A stretch of 64,000 nt of DNA from Neocallimastix lanati (nom. inval.) (GCA_016946835.1 JACVTC010000081.1:219501-283500), one strand, 5' to 3'; counted from the first letter of the stretch, positions 47,050 to 61,164 are shown. Program-made: numbers and translations. Notes: generated by a model not told the origin, from the sequence alone.

Positions 47050-49380
47050 TTGGAAGACTTAGAAAGACTCTTTGAAACATTATCCTTGGAAAAGATAATG
47101 GAGAATCACGAAGAAAACAATGCATTTGGTGTAATTAATAAGCCGCCATCATTTACTGGAAGAAAATGCGACCTTGAGGGATTCCTTACAAGGGCAGAAC
47201 TAGCAATGGAATCCCGACCAAATCAATTTAATAACGATTCAGCAAGAGTAAGATTCCTAATGTCTTACATGCTTGGGAAACCTTTGGAATGGGTCTCTTG
47301 CTTGCGTAGGAATAATAGCCCATTACTTAATTCATACGATGACTTCGTGAAAGAGTTGAAATCAAACTTCGGTGATTATACCAGCGAATCCATTGTTGCC
47401 AATAGTAAGCTGTGCCGTATTTATCAAAAGAAGAATGGTCACGTATTTGAATATATTTCAGAGTTCCAAAGGATCGCTCAATACTCTGACTTTAATGAAA
47501 GTGCAAAAATATATATGTTCATTAGAGGATTAAAACAACCTTTAAGAGAGAAACTTGCTTTAATCGATCCAAATCCTAGATCTCTTGATAGGTTAACTAC
47601 TACAGTATTAAATATAGAAAGCTTAATTAGAAGAAACGAAAAGGTAGAATTTTTTAGTAATACTGCTGTGCATAACGACCCAATGGACATTGACCTTTAC
47701 CGTATAAAAAGAGGTCCCAACGAGAGAAAATATACTTACCGTCCAATAAAGTATAAAGAAGAAAAGAGAGATTATTCAGAAGAAAGAAAGAAGGGCGTTT
47801 GTTTCCTATGTAAGCAACCCGGACATCTTAAATTCAATTGTCCAAATAAGATAAAGCCAAAAAACTTAAGGTTAATTATGAAGGGAAAGGATACCGATGA
47901 TAGAGTTATGGGTAACTTTTCAAATATACGTAGAATAAGAAGACTTACTGAACAAGAAGAACTTGTAATGATGAGAGAAGTTACTTGTGAAGACAAAAAT
48001 CAACAAAAAACAAATATTTTAGATTTTTTTATCAAGACTAATGAGATTGAAGAAAGCAAGGTTAAGGTTCTTATTGACTCTGGATCCGACTTAAATTTTA
48101 TCCATCCGGAGGTCGTAAAGAAACTTGGTATTAAGACAGAAAGGATCAATAAATCCTTTAGCGTCTCAGGACTTGGATATGGAATCGCTAATGTCACTAA
48201 AGAAACTGAAAAATGTATTCTACGTTATAAGAACCACTTAGAAATTATTCAATTTTATGTTCTCCGAATCCCAGATGTAGATGTGATTCTAGGACTACCT
48301 TGGATTGATAAGCACAGTCCAAGTAATTACCATGATGCTAAGAAAATCGCTTTTAGTTCTGGTTTTTGTGCTCGCCATTGTAATAATGGAAAAAGAAGAA
48401 GAAGCAAAAGAAAAAGGACTACTAAGAGAAATAAGATGGCTATTCTTGAACAAGAACTTAAAGTAACTGATGAAGAAAAAAGGGAAGAACCATCCTGTTC
48501 AAGATCCACTATAAAATACTATTCTGACTCCGAATCCGAACCCGAACCATATTTCAAAGGACGAGTTGTTCGAACTATAAATGATGAATCCGATAGTGAT
48601 TATGATTTAGATGATAATTTTATGTACGATAGTATTAGTGAAAGTGAATTAGAAAAAAGTTTAGAATGTGAAAATAATAGTGATAGTATAGTTAAAAATG
48701 ACTCATGTAATAATATTAATTCATGTAATAATATTAATGTTTCATGTAAAAAATTTAAATCTTGTAACGAAAATGAAAATTTAAATAAAAATCAAAATTC
48801 GGTCACCGTACCAATCATCTATTTAGATTATAAAGAAGTGTTTAATGAAAAAAATTGTAGTGTGTTACCTCCACATAGAGTATATGATTGTGAGATAAAT
48901 TTAAAAGATAATTCAATTTTATTTTATGGTCCTTTGTATCCTTTGACGGAATTAGAGCGTGAAGAATTAAAGAAACAATTAAAGGAATTATTAGATAAAG
49001 GATTCATTAGAAAGTCCACTTCTCCTGCTGGTGCTCCAGTTCTATTTGTTAGAAAAAAAGATGGTACATTACGTTTAGTTATTGATTATAGAAAGTTAAA
49101 TGAAATGACGATACGTAATTCATATCCTTTACCTTTAATTAGTGAACTACTTGATAGAGTTAAAGGTGCTAAAATATTTACGAAACTAGATTTAAAATCT
49201 GCATATAATCTAGTCCGTATTAAAGAAGGCGATGAATATAAAACTGCCTTTAGAACCAGATATGGGCATTTTGAATTCTTAGTTATGCCTTTCGGACTAA
49301 AGAATGCACCTGCTACTTTTCAGCACTTTATCAATGATGTTCTCAGTGATTATTTAGATGATTTTGTCATTGCTCAATAG
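47050..49380 (+). pseudogene. Gypsy fused gag-pol, truncated inside reverse transcriptase
   Basis: One frame of 776 codons; first ATG at 47098, or a TTG at 47050 in the same frame. Capsid-like region ([40 protein letters not shown]), zinc knuckle [14 protein letters not shown], protease [16 protein letters not shown] with VILGLPWI, an acidic Ser/Glu spacer, then RT fingers ([20 protein letters not shown]), [31 protein letters not shown] and the active-site LDD as YLDDFV. The frame stops at 49378 just after it; palm end, RNase H and integrase are missing. Gag and pol share one frame, unlike the element at 36.8-41.7 kb, so these are different lineages. Confidence 0.88.
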
Positions 49381-49415
49381 TAATGGATTTAAACAAATCA
49401 TTGATTCATTAAGGG

Positions 49416-51329
49416 ATGGTCTTCATTCCTCTGTTAAATTGTAAAGGTTATTCAAATTCTAATAATCGCAATTCCAATTGTAATAAAATTAAAAAATTTA
49501 AAAAAACCATGAGAAAAATTAAATCATTTTTTGGTATTCCTAGAGATTTTTATTCATGTCATCTTTATTCTAGCTCTTCTTTATTCAACTTATGTTCTAG
49601 CTGGAATATCAATGTTTGGAATTCTGAAAAGAGAGATGGTGTTATGTATTTAAATTTTGTATTTAAACCTGTTTGTATATGCCTTCAGGAAACTGGTAAG
49701 AGTAAGTTCCTCTCTAAAGGGAACTCTCCTTCTATACTTGGTTACAATTCTCTTTTTCACCGTGCTAATTCCAAAATCCTAGAACGAGAGGTATATATAT
49801 CGATGTTCATAATTCTTGTTCTTACACTGCTGAAAACGCCAATTACAACTACATTATATCAGTTAGTCTGACATCATTTTGGAATCAAAAATGTTATATT
49901 GTCAATATCAACTTTCCTCAATATAGATGGCCTGAAGCTCCCTTAAATGTTTTCTCTGAAATGGAAAAATAGTTAAGTAATCATAATAAGGAAAATTCAC
50001 CTACTATTCTTTTAGGGGACTTTATTATGCCCTTCAAAAAGCTTAAGAAGTATATTATCAAAAATTTTCCTGACTGGTTTCTAATTTTACTGATAGTAGT
50101 ATTACTTATTCTAAAAGTTCCAAATTTTCCTGTATGGACCACATTATTTATAATAAGGCTATGATTCCTCATGTACATTTATCTTCTGCTTGCTCATTTG
50201 TAAATGATATTTCCGATCATTATCCTATCTTCTTATCTTGCAATAAGAATTTTTCAGATGGTTTTAATAAACCTAAAAAAAATTTTCAAATGGTCAAAAC
50301 ATACTTGTAAAATTCAAAAGACAAACATATTGTCTCATAATTACTTTTCTATTCTAGCAATTAATCTTTTATCCAAAATTGATGAAACATCAGTTGATGT
50401 TATAGTTAAAGATTTTATTAATACTTCAATCCCTATTGGTAAAGAAATTAAAGCTTTTATTCCCTCCAAACTTAAAGGCCCTGCTTTCCACTGCCCAGAG
50501 TATGTAAAGAAGATTTCAATTGCCAATACTTAGCATATGAAAATATTAAACCTTTCTCAGATTGCCCTTCGATGGATGCTTATTTAGATCAATTTACTCA
50601 ATATCATAAATTATACAAAGTTTTGAAAAAAGCTTAAAAGCACCTTATGTTCCAATCGTTATAAAGCAAATATTGTCAAAATTAGTAACTATTTTATATA
50701 CAAAGATTATAGTCGTGGTTGGCGTGGTCTCAAGAAGATCTCTAAACCTGCATATTCAGCTTTTACTCTTCATCTTGTTAAATCTAAATCTGGTCAGGAT
50801 CTATTTGATCCCAATGGTCAACTTAAACGTTGGGTTGAACATTACAAGGATTTAGCCCCTAGTGAAAGAAAAATGAAGGCTCTACTTCGTCATGTTTTTT
50901 GTTGGGCTAATAAAAATGAAACGTCTTTTGGTATCAAATAAATGCGCTACAATGGTCATTAAACCCTTAAATTTTATTTCATATCTTGGCTATGAAGAAC
51001 CGACATTTCACCTTGGTATGTATTCTATCTTTAAAGAATCTGTGTATATTTACTTAGGTATCCCTTTCAGTAATGATCTTTCCCTTGAGCCTATTATCAC
51101 TTATATGAATACTAAAGTTAGAAAATCCTTATTTTCTTTCTCTAGTTTTTTATCTAATAATAAAGTTCCATTAACCTTTAAAAGACCTATTATTCAATCA
51201 TATATTATTAGCAAAGCACAATATTTTGCTCCACTTTTAGGTTCATACCAAAACAATTTAAAAAAATGTACTAATTTCTTTCGTATCTTTATTCATGATC
51301 TTCAATCATGGTCTGTTAGTAAACTTTGA
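49416..51329 (+). pseudogene. LINE ORF2 relic: endonuclease, then RT C-terminus with internal deletion
   Basis: APE-type endonuclease motifs in shifting frames: SSWNINVWNSEKRDGVMYLN, CICLQETG, GYNSLFHRANSK, LLGDFIMP near 50000 and ISDHYPIF near 50210. Then a linker (YFIYKDYSRGWRGLKKISK, RWVEHYKDL), an abrupt jump near 50870 past the whole RT core, and the RT thumb (CWANKNETSFGIK, NKCATMVIKPLNF, IYLGIPFSNDLSLEPI) to 51329. Several stops; non-functional. It directly abuts the truncated gypsy RT at 49380. Confidence 0.75.
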
Positions 51330-51464
51330 GAATTTCTAAGTAAAAATATTTCCAATTGCAATGAAATAGTTTGTGGAATTACAAAAAAAACATACACCTA
51401 ATATTGAAAATTAAAAAATTATTTAAATATTTTTTTTATTATCACTCATTGCCTTCCTATCTGT

Positions 51465-52740
51465 AAAATTAATTAGAACAAAACCATGTACAGAAACTAC
51501 CAATTTTTTGGTTTTGCCCTTTGGACTATGTAATACGCCAACTACATTCCAAATTGAGATGAATAGAATCTTTTTCTCATTAATAGGTGTTTGTATGTTT
51601 GTGTTCATTGACGATCTCGTTATATTTTCTAAGTCTCTTGATGAACACATAAATGATATTATTAAGGTCTTCACAATTAATAGTGATAATGGTTTAAAGA
51701 TTAATTTCAATAAATGTCACTTCTTCAAACAAAAGGTCGAATTATTAAAGCATACTATCTCTACTCAAGGCATCTCTTCGATTAACGCGAAGGTTGAAGT
51801 TATTTCTAATTGGTTAGCCCCAAGAATGGAAAACAATTACATTTCTTTCTTGGGTGCCATTATCTATTATCATAAATTCATCTACAATTATTCATCTATC
51901 GCCAAACCACTATAAAAACTGCTTAAAAAAAGTATCTCTTTCGAATGGACGCCTGCCCAAGAAGAAAGCTTTCAATTTCAAAAGGATAAACTTCTCTCTG
52001 CGCCAATTCTCCAAATGCCCGACTTCGATAATCCATTCTTAATTCGAACAGACGCTTCTTATGCCGGTATTGGAGGCGTACTACTTCAAAAAGATGATAG
52101 CAATGTCGAAAAGCCAATACATTACCTAAGTTGTTTTCTTAAGCCGGAGGAGGTTAATTATGATATTACTGACCTTGAAGGCACCTCAGCTACATACTGC
52201 GTGAATAAATTTAAATCCTATATTTCGGGTAGCAAATTCGATACAATATTATACATAGACCACAAACCTTTGGTTGGTCATTTTGAAATCAAAGAGCTCA
52301 ACAACGCACGACAAACGCGTTGGATTATACTTCTCTCAATGCTGAACGTCGAGGTAATGTATGAACTAGGAAAGAAGAACGTAGTAGCAGACGTTCTTTC
52401 TCGTATGGAAACCGTAAACTACAAACCAATCGCCGCTTTAGTTACTAATCCTTCGACAATTAACACCACCGAAGACAAATAGCTTTCTTGGTAAATTTAA
52501 AGAAAATTTTATTACAATAGAAAATGAAAAATACTATATGAATAAAGAATCTCAAAACTTAAGGAAGGTAATTGAAAATAATAATAACAAAATAGATCTA
52601 GTGTTAAAAGCACACGGAGTAGGTCATGAAGGTTGTCTTCAAGACATACAATAGACTAAAACGTGATTATTACTGGACTAACATGATTCTGGATGTTAAA
52701 TATATAGTATCAACTTGCCAAAGATGACAGATTTATAGAC
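51465..52740 (+). pseudogene. Gypsy RT-RNase H-integrase relic
   Basis: Starts in RT (VLPFGLCNTPTTFQIEMNRI, active site FIDDLVIFS), reads on through KVEVISNWLAP to a TAA at 51913-51915; a frameshift near 51950 leads into RNase H (LIRTDASYAGIGGVLLQKD, YIDHKPLVG, VVADVLSRME) ending at 52482. Weak integrase zinc-region homology (GHEG, KTYNRLKRDYYW) extends to about 52740. It is related to, but clearly diverged from, the element at 36.8-41.7 kb. Confidence 0.8.
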
Positions 52741-52754
52741 CACAAAGGGCAAAT

Positions 52755-53110
52755 AACCAAAATCTGGAATGGATTCTTTCCTAAAAAATGGAACTCAGCT
52801 TCTATTGTATCTATCCCCAAGAAAGGTGACCTATTAAATTGTAGTAACTATTGAGGTATTTCTCTCATTAATGTTGGCCTGAAAATTAATTCAAAAATTA
52901 TAATAAATAGAATATCTACTTATGTACTTACACACGATTTTATTAGACCTGAACAATTTAATTTCGTAACCGTGAAAAATGCATTAGTCTATTCATTTCC
53001 GTTAGAGAAATTCGCCAAAGAAGAAAATTCCAAAGAAAATTCACATATTTAGCATTTTTAGTCTTAAAAAAGGTTATGATTCAGTTCCTATATTTAACAT
53101 TCTCACATAA
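52755..53110 (+). pseudogene. LINE reverse-transcriptase N-terminal fragment
   Basis: Reads PKKWNSASIVSIPKKGDLLN, then NYxGISLINVGLKI with a stop in place of the usual Arg, IINRISTYVLTHDFIRPEQF, followed by decay. These are the conserved first RT blocks of LINEs, exactly the part missing from the LINE relic at 49.4-51.3 kb, though it could come from another copy. Confidence 0.65.
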
Positions 53111-53170
53111 TTATATCATTATGGAATCCGTAATAAATGTTTTGATTTTCTTTGCTATTTATAAACTTTA

Positions 53171-55000
53171 ATAATTAATAATGAAAAACATCTAGAGAAT
53201 AGATTTTAATCAATGAAAATAAATATTATAGAAAAATAATAAAATAATTTTTAAAATAAGAACTTCTAAATTCATTTTGATTGAATTACAAACCGAAAGA
53301 TTCTTTAATTTTCTATAATTTATATAGAAAGAATATTCAAGAAGTTATAATTAATAATTAATTCTTCAAAATGGGTTGAGGTGTGAGTCGAACCCATGAA
53401 TCATTGGTCATAGTAATAATAACTATCCATTTGATTCGATATTTTATTTATGTATCTAAATTTATATTTATTTATTGGCAATGACAACAGGGAATGATGA
53501 CAAAATAATATATTCTAATATTAAATAGAAATAACACATACAATAATGCAAAATAAAGTAATAAATATATCTTTTTAATATTCTCTTTATTTATTTTTAA
53601 TTATAAATTATTACATCAATTATTATTATTGCTCGCTTATATAAATATTATAATGAATTATCTCAAATATATATAATCTCTCTTTAACTATATAAACTAA
53701 AATATAAAAATAGCTATTTATATGAAATAGTTTATCATACGTATAAACTTATAAATAAAAGAATTCTCCGTTTAATAATTATTTTTCTAAAATTATATAT
53801 ATAATTATAAAATTATTACTGATCAAAAATATTTAAGTATTTATTTAGTCTAAAGAATCTACTTAAATACTATATTTATAGTAGTCATGTATCACATTTA
53901 ATCAAGGTTCTAACTTTACTAACTGTTCTACAGTATTTAAATAAAAATCGAAAATTATCTATAAAATTATAATAAAATATAATAAATAATTAATTGGTTA
54001 AATTATAATTTTTAAAAAAAGGTTTTTTTCTGGAGGAAATAGATATAAAATTAGTTAATATAAATTTAAATAAATATATTCGGGGAATATATATTTATTT
54101 ATAAAGATTATATAGTAATAAGTTAGAAATAAATAATTGATAAGATTTATAATAATGTTTAATCATAAAATTTATATTACGACATAATCAAATTAAAGAA
54201 AATAAAATAAAACGAGTAAAACTATAATTCTTAATATTCCGTTTTTATATAACGTGTGTAGTAATCATATATTTCTATATTAGAATATACTATCTTGCTA
54301 ACTCACAAAAATATTGATACTTATAAAAAAAAATAAAATAACGTGTCAACTGTGATTTATATCTAATATTCTTAATTTACAAAATTAAATTTTGTAAAAG
54401 TGAATAAAAGTATAAATCGATAATAAAAAAATGAAATTAAAAGAAAATTTTTAAATAGAAATGTTTTATTATAACACTAAAATTGTTTTATAAGAATGTT
54501 TTGTCTTAATTTTAAAATTTATAATTTTATTTATATTATTGTTATCATTATATAAATTAACAATGAAAAATTTTTATTAAAACTAATATACTAATATAAT
54601 AAAATGTCTAAATTATTTATACTAATTTATTTACAACTTTTAATAATGAAAATTTGATTATTAAAAACTATTAAACTAATAAATTAAGAGCTTTATTATA
54701 ATTTATTGAAAATTTTTAATAATGAAGATTAAAATTTTAAGATATATTCACATTTTTTTTATATTTTTAATTGAATTTAAACTTTTTACATTTATAAACA
54801 ATAAAATATATAAAAGAATTAATTGTTATAAACATTTATAAACAAAGTATTTAAATAAATGAGTTTTAATTATAAGTTGTTTATAAAAGTTATTTTAAAA
54901 ATAATTAAAAATGAAGTCAAGTTATAAAATAAATAAATATTAATTATTATAAAAAAAATTAAAAGTAATTTTAAAAAAACTATTTAATTAAAAGATTTTA
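53171..55000. other. AT-rich region, no genes
   Basis: Includes a tRNA-like 3' half on the minus strand near 53355-53400 (GGGTTCGACTC) without a convincing acceptor stem, and otherwise AT-rich sequence. Confidence 0.5.
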
Positions 55001-55014
55001 GATTTTAACTACTT

Positions 55015-55516
55015 TTCAAAGGTTCATCTGAGTCACCTGTTCCAAAAATTGTGGGCTTGGCCGAATTCTTAATTAGCACAATACCTATTATAATTAAATC
55101 TTTTGAGCTATTATTTAATATGTATTTTAAAATACCAAATTTAACCAAAAGCGGCGATGTCGTACTGACAAGGCATAATAATAATACAGGATCATTATCT
55201 ATTTCTTCGAAAGGGGAATCTCTTCTTAATAGTTCAGTAAATGATGAATCCGAGAAGAGTTTAGTGGACATCACACTATCTATTTTAAAGATGTTATTCT
55301 AGGTTTTATTATTTTTTTATTTGTTAGGAATGGAGAATTCCCACATAGTACAATTTGCCGAAATATATAGTATTTTTGAGCTTTTTTACTTTTTATTTTT
55401 TATCTTTTTTTTTTTATTTTAATTTCAAATGTATTTTTTGCTTACATGTGTTATTTTTAATAAAATTAATAAATTTATAGAAGTGTTTTCTATTCCCTTT
55501 CTAAAAAAAAAAAAAA
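55015..55516 (+). mobile_element. LINE 3' end, diverged copy with poly-A
   Basis: Follows the same order as 43735-44359: CCTGTTCCAAAAATTGTGGG / CTTGGCC, GGCGATGTCGTACTGACAAG, AGAGTTTAGTGGACATCACA, TTTTAAAGATGTTA, then GAAGTGTTTTCTATTCCCTT, TCT and poly-A (about 55503-55516). Degraded coding frames only; older than the 43 kb copy. Confidence 0.65.
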
Positions 55517-55539
55517 TAAAAAATTAAATAAAATTAAAT

Positions 55540-56600
55540 AATTCATTTAATACAAATATTCAATTGTTAATTTGAAAATATAAAGAAATAATAAGTAAAT
55601 TGACATAAAACATTGCAAAGAATAAATATAAAGAATTATTCTTATTTTTTAATTCTTGATTCGTTATAAACTATTTAATTAATTAATTTTTATGTTAATT
55701 ATGAAGTATTTAAAGTATTTCATATTAAAGTATGAAATAAAATATATATTAAATTAAAATATTAAAATAAAATATTATTCATAAAATAATAATTATATAT
55801 TTTTTTTATATAAATAAATAAATAAATAATAATTATATAAATATTTTATTTTATAATAATTTCATAATTTAATATATATATTTGATAATAAAAAATAAAA
55901 AAATAAAAAAAATAATATAAAATATTTTTATATTTATTTATATTTGTAACTGTAATTTTTTATTATATAAATAAATAATTAATTAATTAATTAAATATTT
56001 TATTTTATAATAAAAAAATAAAATAAAAAAATAAAAGTTAAATATTTTTTTATTAATTTTCTTGAAATAAAATAAAATATTTTTATATTTAGTTATATTA
56101 TTAACTCTAATTTTTAAAAAAATTGAAAATTCATATTAAATAAAAAATAAAAAATTATTATTTTCATATTTATAAATACTTGTATTAATTTTTTGATTTT
56201 CCTCCATCAAAATTTTCAATATAAGTGAAACAAATCAAGGAATAGAGCAAATAATTATAGAAAGAAAGTTTAAATATAATTTTTCAAAATTAAAAAAAGA
56301 TATTACAAAAATATATAAATGCACTGAATATAAAACATTAAATAAATGTAAGTCTTATTATTTTAAATTCTCGATTTTTTAAAAAATAAATAATCAAAGT
56401 ATATATATGATGTAAATTTATTTTAATGTTTAATTTTATATTATAATATTGGATACAAAATAATTATATATATGGATAATACAAATTGGCAAAATAATTT
56501 ATTAATAATTAAAGTTTATTTTTTTTTTAAAAAAAATATTTGTGTAATTAAAAAAAAAAAAAAAAAAAAAAAGAAATAATAATTTAAAAAAAATTAAAAT
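55540..56600. repeat. Local duplication, left copy (with extra internal segment)
   Basis: 55540-55640 and 56370-56600 match 58680-59060 (shared blocks: GAAAATATAAAGAAATAATA, AAATAATAAGTAAATTGACA, ATATTGGATACAAAATAATT, TATATGGATAATACAAATTG, ATATTTGTGTAATTAAAAAA). The intervening 55650-56360 has no counterpart on the right, so it is an insertion here or a deletion there. Confidence 0.65.
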
Positions 56601-56639
56601 TTAAAATTTAATTAAAAATAAATTTTTTCTGAATAGTTG

Positions 56640-56990
56640 GGAGAGACTACCTAAATTATCATTATTAGCAGTGAGATTATTCGAAATATTACTATTGAAT
56701 TCCATTTTCCTAAAGCTTTGTTTGGTAAAATTAATAAAATAAATAAAATAAAGGTAAATATAGTATGTATTATATCATAAATAAATATAAATAATTATAA
56801 CAGCAAAATTATTATAATTTCATAATTAAGTTTCTGAATTAATTATTAATATTTTAAGTTTAATTAGAAAAAATTATTTTGAATGCTGCTGTTCACCAAC
56901 CGAGTTTGTCGATGAGCTGAATTTAGATTTTGGTTCTAGCGATGGCAAAGATTCAAAAAATTTTATTAATAAGGGGTTTGAAATAAAATA
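56640..56990. other. Two short coding-like islands, unidentified
   Basis: On the minus strand 56702 downward reads MEFNSNISNNLTANNDNLGS; on the plus strand 56880-56989 reads SPTEFVDELNLDFGSSDGKD and ends GFEIK then a stop. Both are less AT-biased than their flanks. No family recognised; either may be a relic or an exon. Confidence 0.25.
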
Positions 56991-57000
56991 ATTAAGACTT

Positions 57001-58999
57001 TCCTTAATTGTTTAATTATATAATTTATTCTGAAACAATTAAAATATATTCAATATTCTATTATAATTAACTCTTCCACCATAATAATATAATAATTTTA
57101 ATTTAACTAATTATTTTATTTATATTTTATTTATTTAAGAATAATATTTATTTATATATTAATTTATTTATTCATTTATATCTTTATTAGTAAATTTATT
57201 TATCTTTAATTAGTCTATTCATTTATTATATATTTAATTTTATTTTATAAAATTTATCTATTTAATAAATTTTTCATTCATCTATTATACTATAATTGAT
57301 TTATTCATTTATTAATCAATTTATTAATTTATTTAATTTATTTATTTACTTTATATTTTATTCATTTATTTATCTAATTAATTTATTATTTAAATAATAT
57401 TATTAAAATATACATATATATAAATTTTTATTTATTATTTATTTAATTATTATATATTTAATTAATATTTATTTAATTATTATTTTTTTATTTATTAAAA
57501 AACAATCCACATATAAAAATACGCCACATCGCAAAATGTACGATTGTGAAATATACAATTGTGACACGCACTAAATTCGAAATTTTCCACATTTTATTTA
57601 ACCCTAAACTAATCTAATCTTTTGGAAGAGTTATTGTAATAATCATACAAAGTACTATCACTTAATATGATTATTAACTTCAACTCAACGACTAATTCAT
57701 TGAGTAGAGAAAATAAGATAGAATAAAATTTTACTTTTATTGAATTTATTATAAAAGTAATTATCATAATAACTTTACACCAGTGTGATTAAATGGTTTG
57801 TTTGAATTTAATTGTAAAATATGTTTTATTAAAAATTCTTTTATTATTTTATTAAAGTTAAAAATATAAATCATTATTATTATAATTATGATTCCTAGAT
57901 AATGAAAATCAGTTTTTAAATAAAATTAACAGTAATAAATAATAAATTAAATTAATAATTTAATTAATAATAAAATAATTTTTATTTAATTTTATTTTGT
58001 TAAAAAAATTTTTTTAAAATAAAAAATTACATTTCTATTAAAATATTATTAATAAAAGTAAAATTTTATAAAATATTGAAATAAAATATTTAAGATGTAG
58101 AACTAACTTATTCTTTTAGATATTAAAAGATTAATTATTAGATATTAAAATTATTATTGTTTATAAATAATTATATATTTGAAAAATTATCTTATATTTT
58201 GATATACATATTACAAAGTAAATAATAATTTTTTATTTAATAAAACTTATTTAATACCTAATTTTCAAATTTATAATATATATATAAAAAACAGAAATAC
58301 TAAACTAAATAAATATATTAACAATAAATATTAATGAAAATTTGAAAAATTAAATTATTAAATGAATTTTTTATTATATATAATAAATTTACTTTTATTA
58401 TATATATATGTATTTTATAAATTAAAAGATAATCTATTAATTATTAAAATTAAATTATTTGCCACTTAATTTTTAAAACTACAATTTATAATGTATTTTG
58501 GAAAAACCAAATTATTTAAATAATTCACTTTTTTTATATTTATATACATATAATAGGAATAAAAAAATAATAAACTCATAAATAACTCACGGTTCGAATA
58601 TCTCTTCTTGGGAGAAGTTTTATTTATGTAATTTATTTTATATAGATTTTATATATTTATTATTTAAAAGTAATTATAATTCATTTAATACATGTATTCA
58701 ATTGATAATTTGAAAATATAAAGAAATAATAAGTAAATTGACATAAAAAATTGTAAAAAATAATTATAAAGAATTTTATATATAAAATTTAACTATCGAT
58801 TTTCCAAAAAATAAATTAATAATCAAAGTATATATATATATTTTTTTTTTTTTTAAAAACAAAAATGTAAATTTATTTTAATGTAATATAATATTGGATA
58901 CAAAATAATTTTATATATATGGATAATACAAATTGAGAAAATAATTTATTAATAATTAAAGTTTATTTATTTATTTTTTTTTTTAAAAAATATTTGTGT

Positions 59000-59035
<36 letters not shown>

Positions 59036-61156
59036 AATAATAATTTAAATATAAATAAAATTTAAATTTTAATGAAAAATAAATATTTTTTCATATTTTT
59101 AATTAAACATTAATAAATAAAGTTTTTTATAATACATAAAAAAAAAAATATAATTAATTTTTAATAATTAAAATTTTTAAAATAGTAATCAAATCACTAA
59201 GAATTTATATTTTAATAAAAAAGCAATAAATATAAATAAATAAATAAAATAAAAATTATTTGTTTTTCTATGATTTATATTTCAGAATTTTCTTCAAATT
59301 TTATATCTGTTTTCTAATTATTAATATTTATTACTAATAACATTGATGAAGTTCATTGAAAATGAGTGTTTATCTAAATATTAATCATTAAATATTTAAA
59401 ATATAATTATATAAACTGTAATGATAAATAAATTAAATGATATATTATTTATTATTTTGTCATTTTTATTTCAAGAGTTTTTAACTTTTATATTTCATGT
59501 TGATTTTTATTATTATTAGTTTTTATTAATTAATAATGAAATTTTTATGAAAGTCATTTAGGATGTAAAATTTTTTTAATTATTAATCACTCTACATTTA
59601 TAATTTATTTTAATAAACTGTAATATCAATTTTACCAATAAAAAAAAATTAATTTTTTTATATTATTTAAAAAATTTTATTTTATTAATTTTGTACTTTA
59701 AAAAATTTAAATTAAATAACTAAAATAAATATTAATATTATAAAACTTTTTTAAAAATTTTTATTAATGTTCTATAAATTTAATTATTGAAAAATATTAA
59801 CAGAAAATAAATTTATTTTCATAAAAAAAAATTATTATTTTAACTATTTATAGATCATTCTATTTTTTTATTTATTTTAAATAGTAAATTTAAAAATTAT
59901 TTTGAAACTTTTGTAAATAAAATATAATAAATAACCTAAATAATTAATATTTAATGATCAAATTATAAAACTCTATTAAAAATTCAATAGTAAGCTTTCG
60001 CTTTGTGAAATATTAACATAAACATTTAATATCATAAAAGCTAGAAATAATTTAATTTAAATGATGAAATTTTTATAAAATTTTTATTAAATTTTCTTAA
60101 TAATTTTATATTATTATATACATTTATTTTTTAATAAATATCAATTTTTTTTTTTTTATAATTCATTTTTTAATAAAAAAAAAAAAATTTAACTATTATA
60201 GATTATATAGTTTAAAAATAAATAAATAAAAGATATGTAAATAAATAAAAATTAAATAAATAAATAATAATTATAATTAAAAAATAAATATTAATATATT
60301 AATATTAATATAATAAATATTTTTAAATAAATAATAATGATTGTAAATAAATTGGAAATAAAACACAAAATTAAAAAATATATAAATGTTTTTATTTATT
60401 AATTATTGATATTATTTATTTATTTATTTATTTTAATAAAAAAATATAATATAATAATAATAAAATCTCTGCATTAAAAAAAGTTGTTTATATATAAGTT
60501 AATATATATATATATATTATTTATAGATTAATCATTGTTTAAATATTAAATATTTATAATTTTTAATTGATTTATTTTAGTTATTCCACAATAATTAAGA
60601 TAAAGAAAATTTTTAGCGTTGATGCTCCTTAAAGGGATTAATATGTATTACAGTTTAAATACTAAAATAATGTAATAATTAAATATTATATCAGTAAGTT
60701 TAAAATTTTTAGGGTTTGAAACTATTAAATAATGAAAATTATTACTAAATTTGTAAGTAAATTTAAATATTTATATGTTTATTTCTGTTTATTTTAATTT
60801 TTATTTTGAAAAAAAAAAAATGATATACATTATTATATATCATATTTAATTAATAAATAAATATTTATAATCTAAATCGTTTTTCTTATATATAAGAAAT
60901 AAATAGTTTATATATAATTGAATTATTTATAAAATGTATATAAAATTTATTATAACTATTTAAGGTTTGAAACATTTTACAATATATAATATAATTACTA
61001 AACACTTTTTTTAGTTTCTATTTTTTCTTTTATTTTTCAAAAAGAAAAAAAAAATCAGTTAGATTAGAATTTTCTATTAAAATAATTAAATAATACCAAT
61101 ATAAATAATTATATTTCTATTTTTTAATGATAATTGTTAAAGTATGGAAAAAAAAG
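57001..61156. other. AT-rich intergenic region
   Basis: Holds the right copy of the local duplication (58680-59060), several poly-A/T tracts (about 58847-58856, 59004-59033) and a B-box-like GGTTCGAATATC near 58592. No gene recognised. Confidence 0.6.
58680..59060. repeat. Local duplication, right copy
   Basis: Uninterrupted counterpart of 55540-55640 plus 56370-56600, about 3 kb away in the same orientation. Confidence 0.65.
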
Positions 61157-61164
61157 TATAAAAA
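61157..61164 (+). promoter_or_regulatory. Putative TATA box of the transglutaminase-like gene
   Basis: TATAAAAA in GTATAAAAACAATT, 119 nt before the ATG. Weak evidence in AT-rich DNA. A purine tract of AAAGA units (about 61261-61281) lies directly before the start codon. Confidence 0.3.

Noticed and set aside
53355-53430. tRNA-like 3' half on the minus strand (GGGTTCGACTC with flanking stem)
   Set aside because: The T-arm has a mismatch and no matching 5' acceptor strand or anticodon arm could be found; at best a tRNA-derived remnant.
55005-55274. Minus-strand open frame of 89 codons
   Set aside because: It is antisense to a LINE 3' end recognised by homology on the plus strand.
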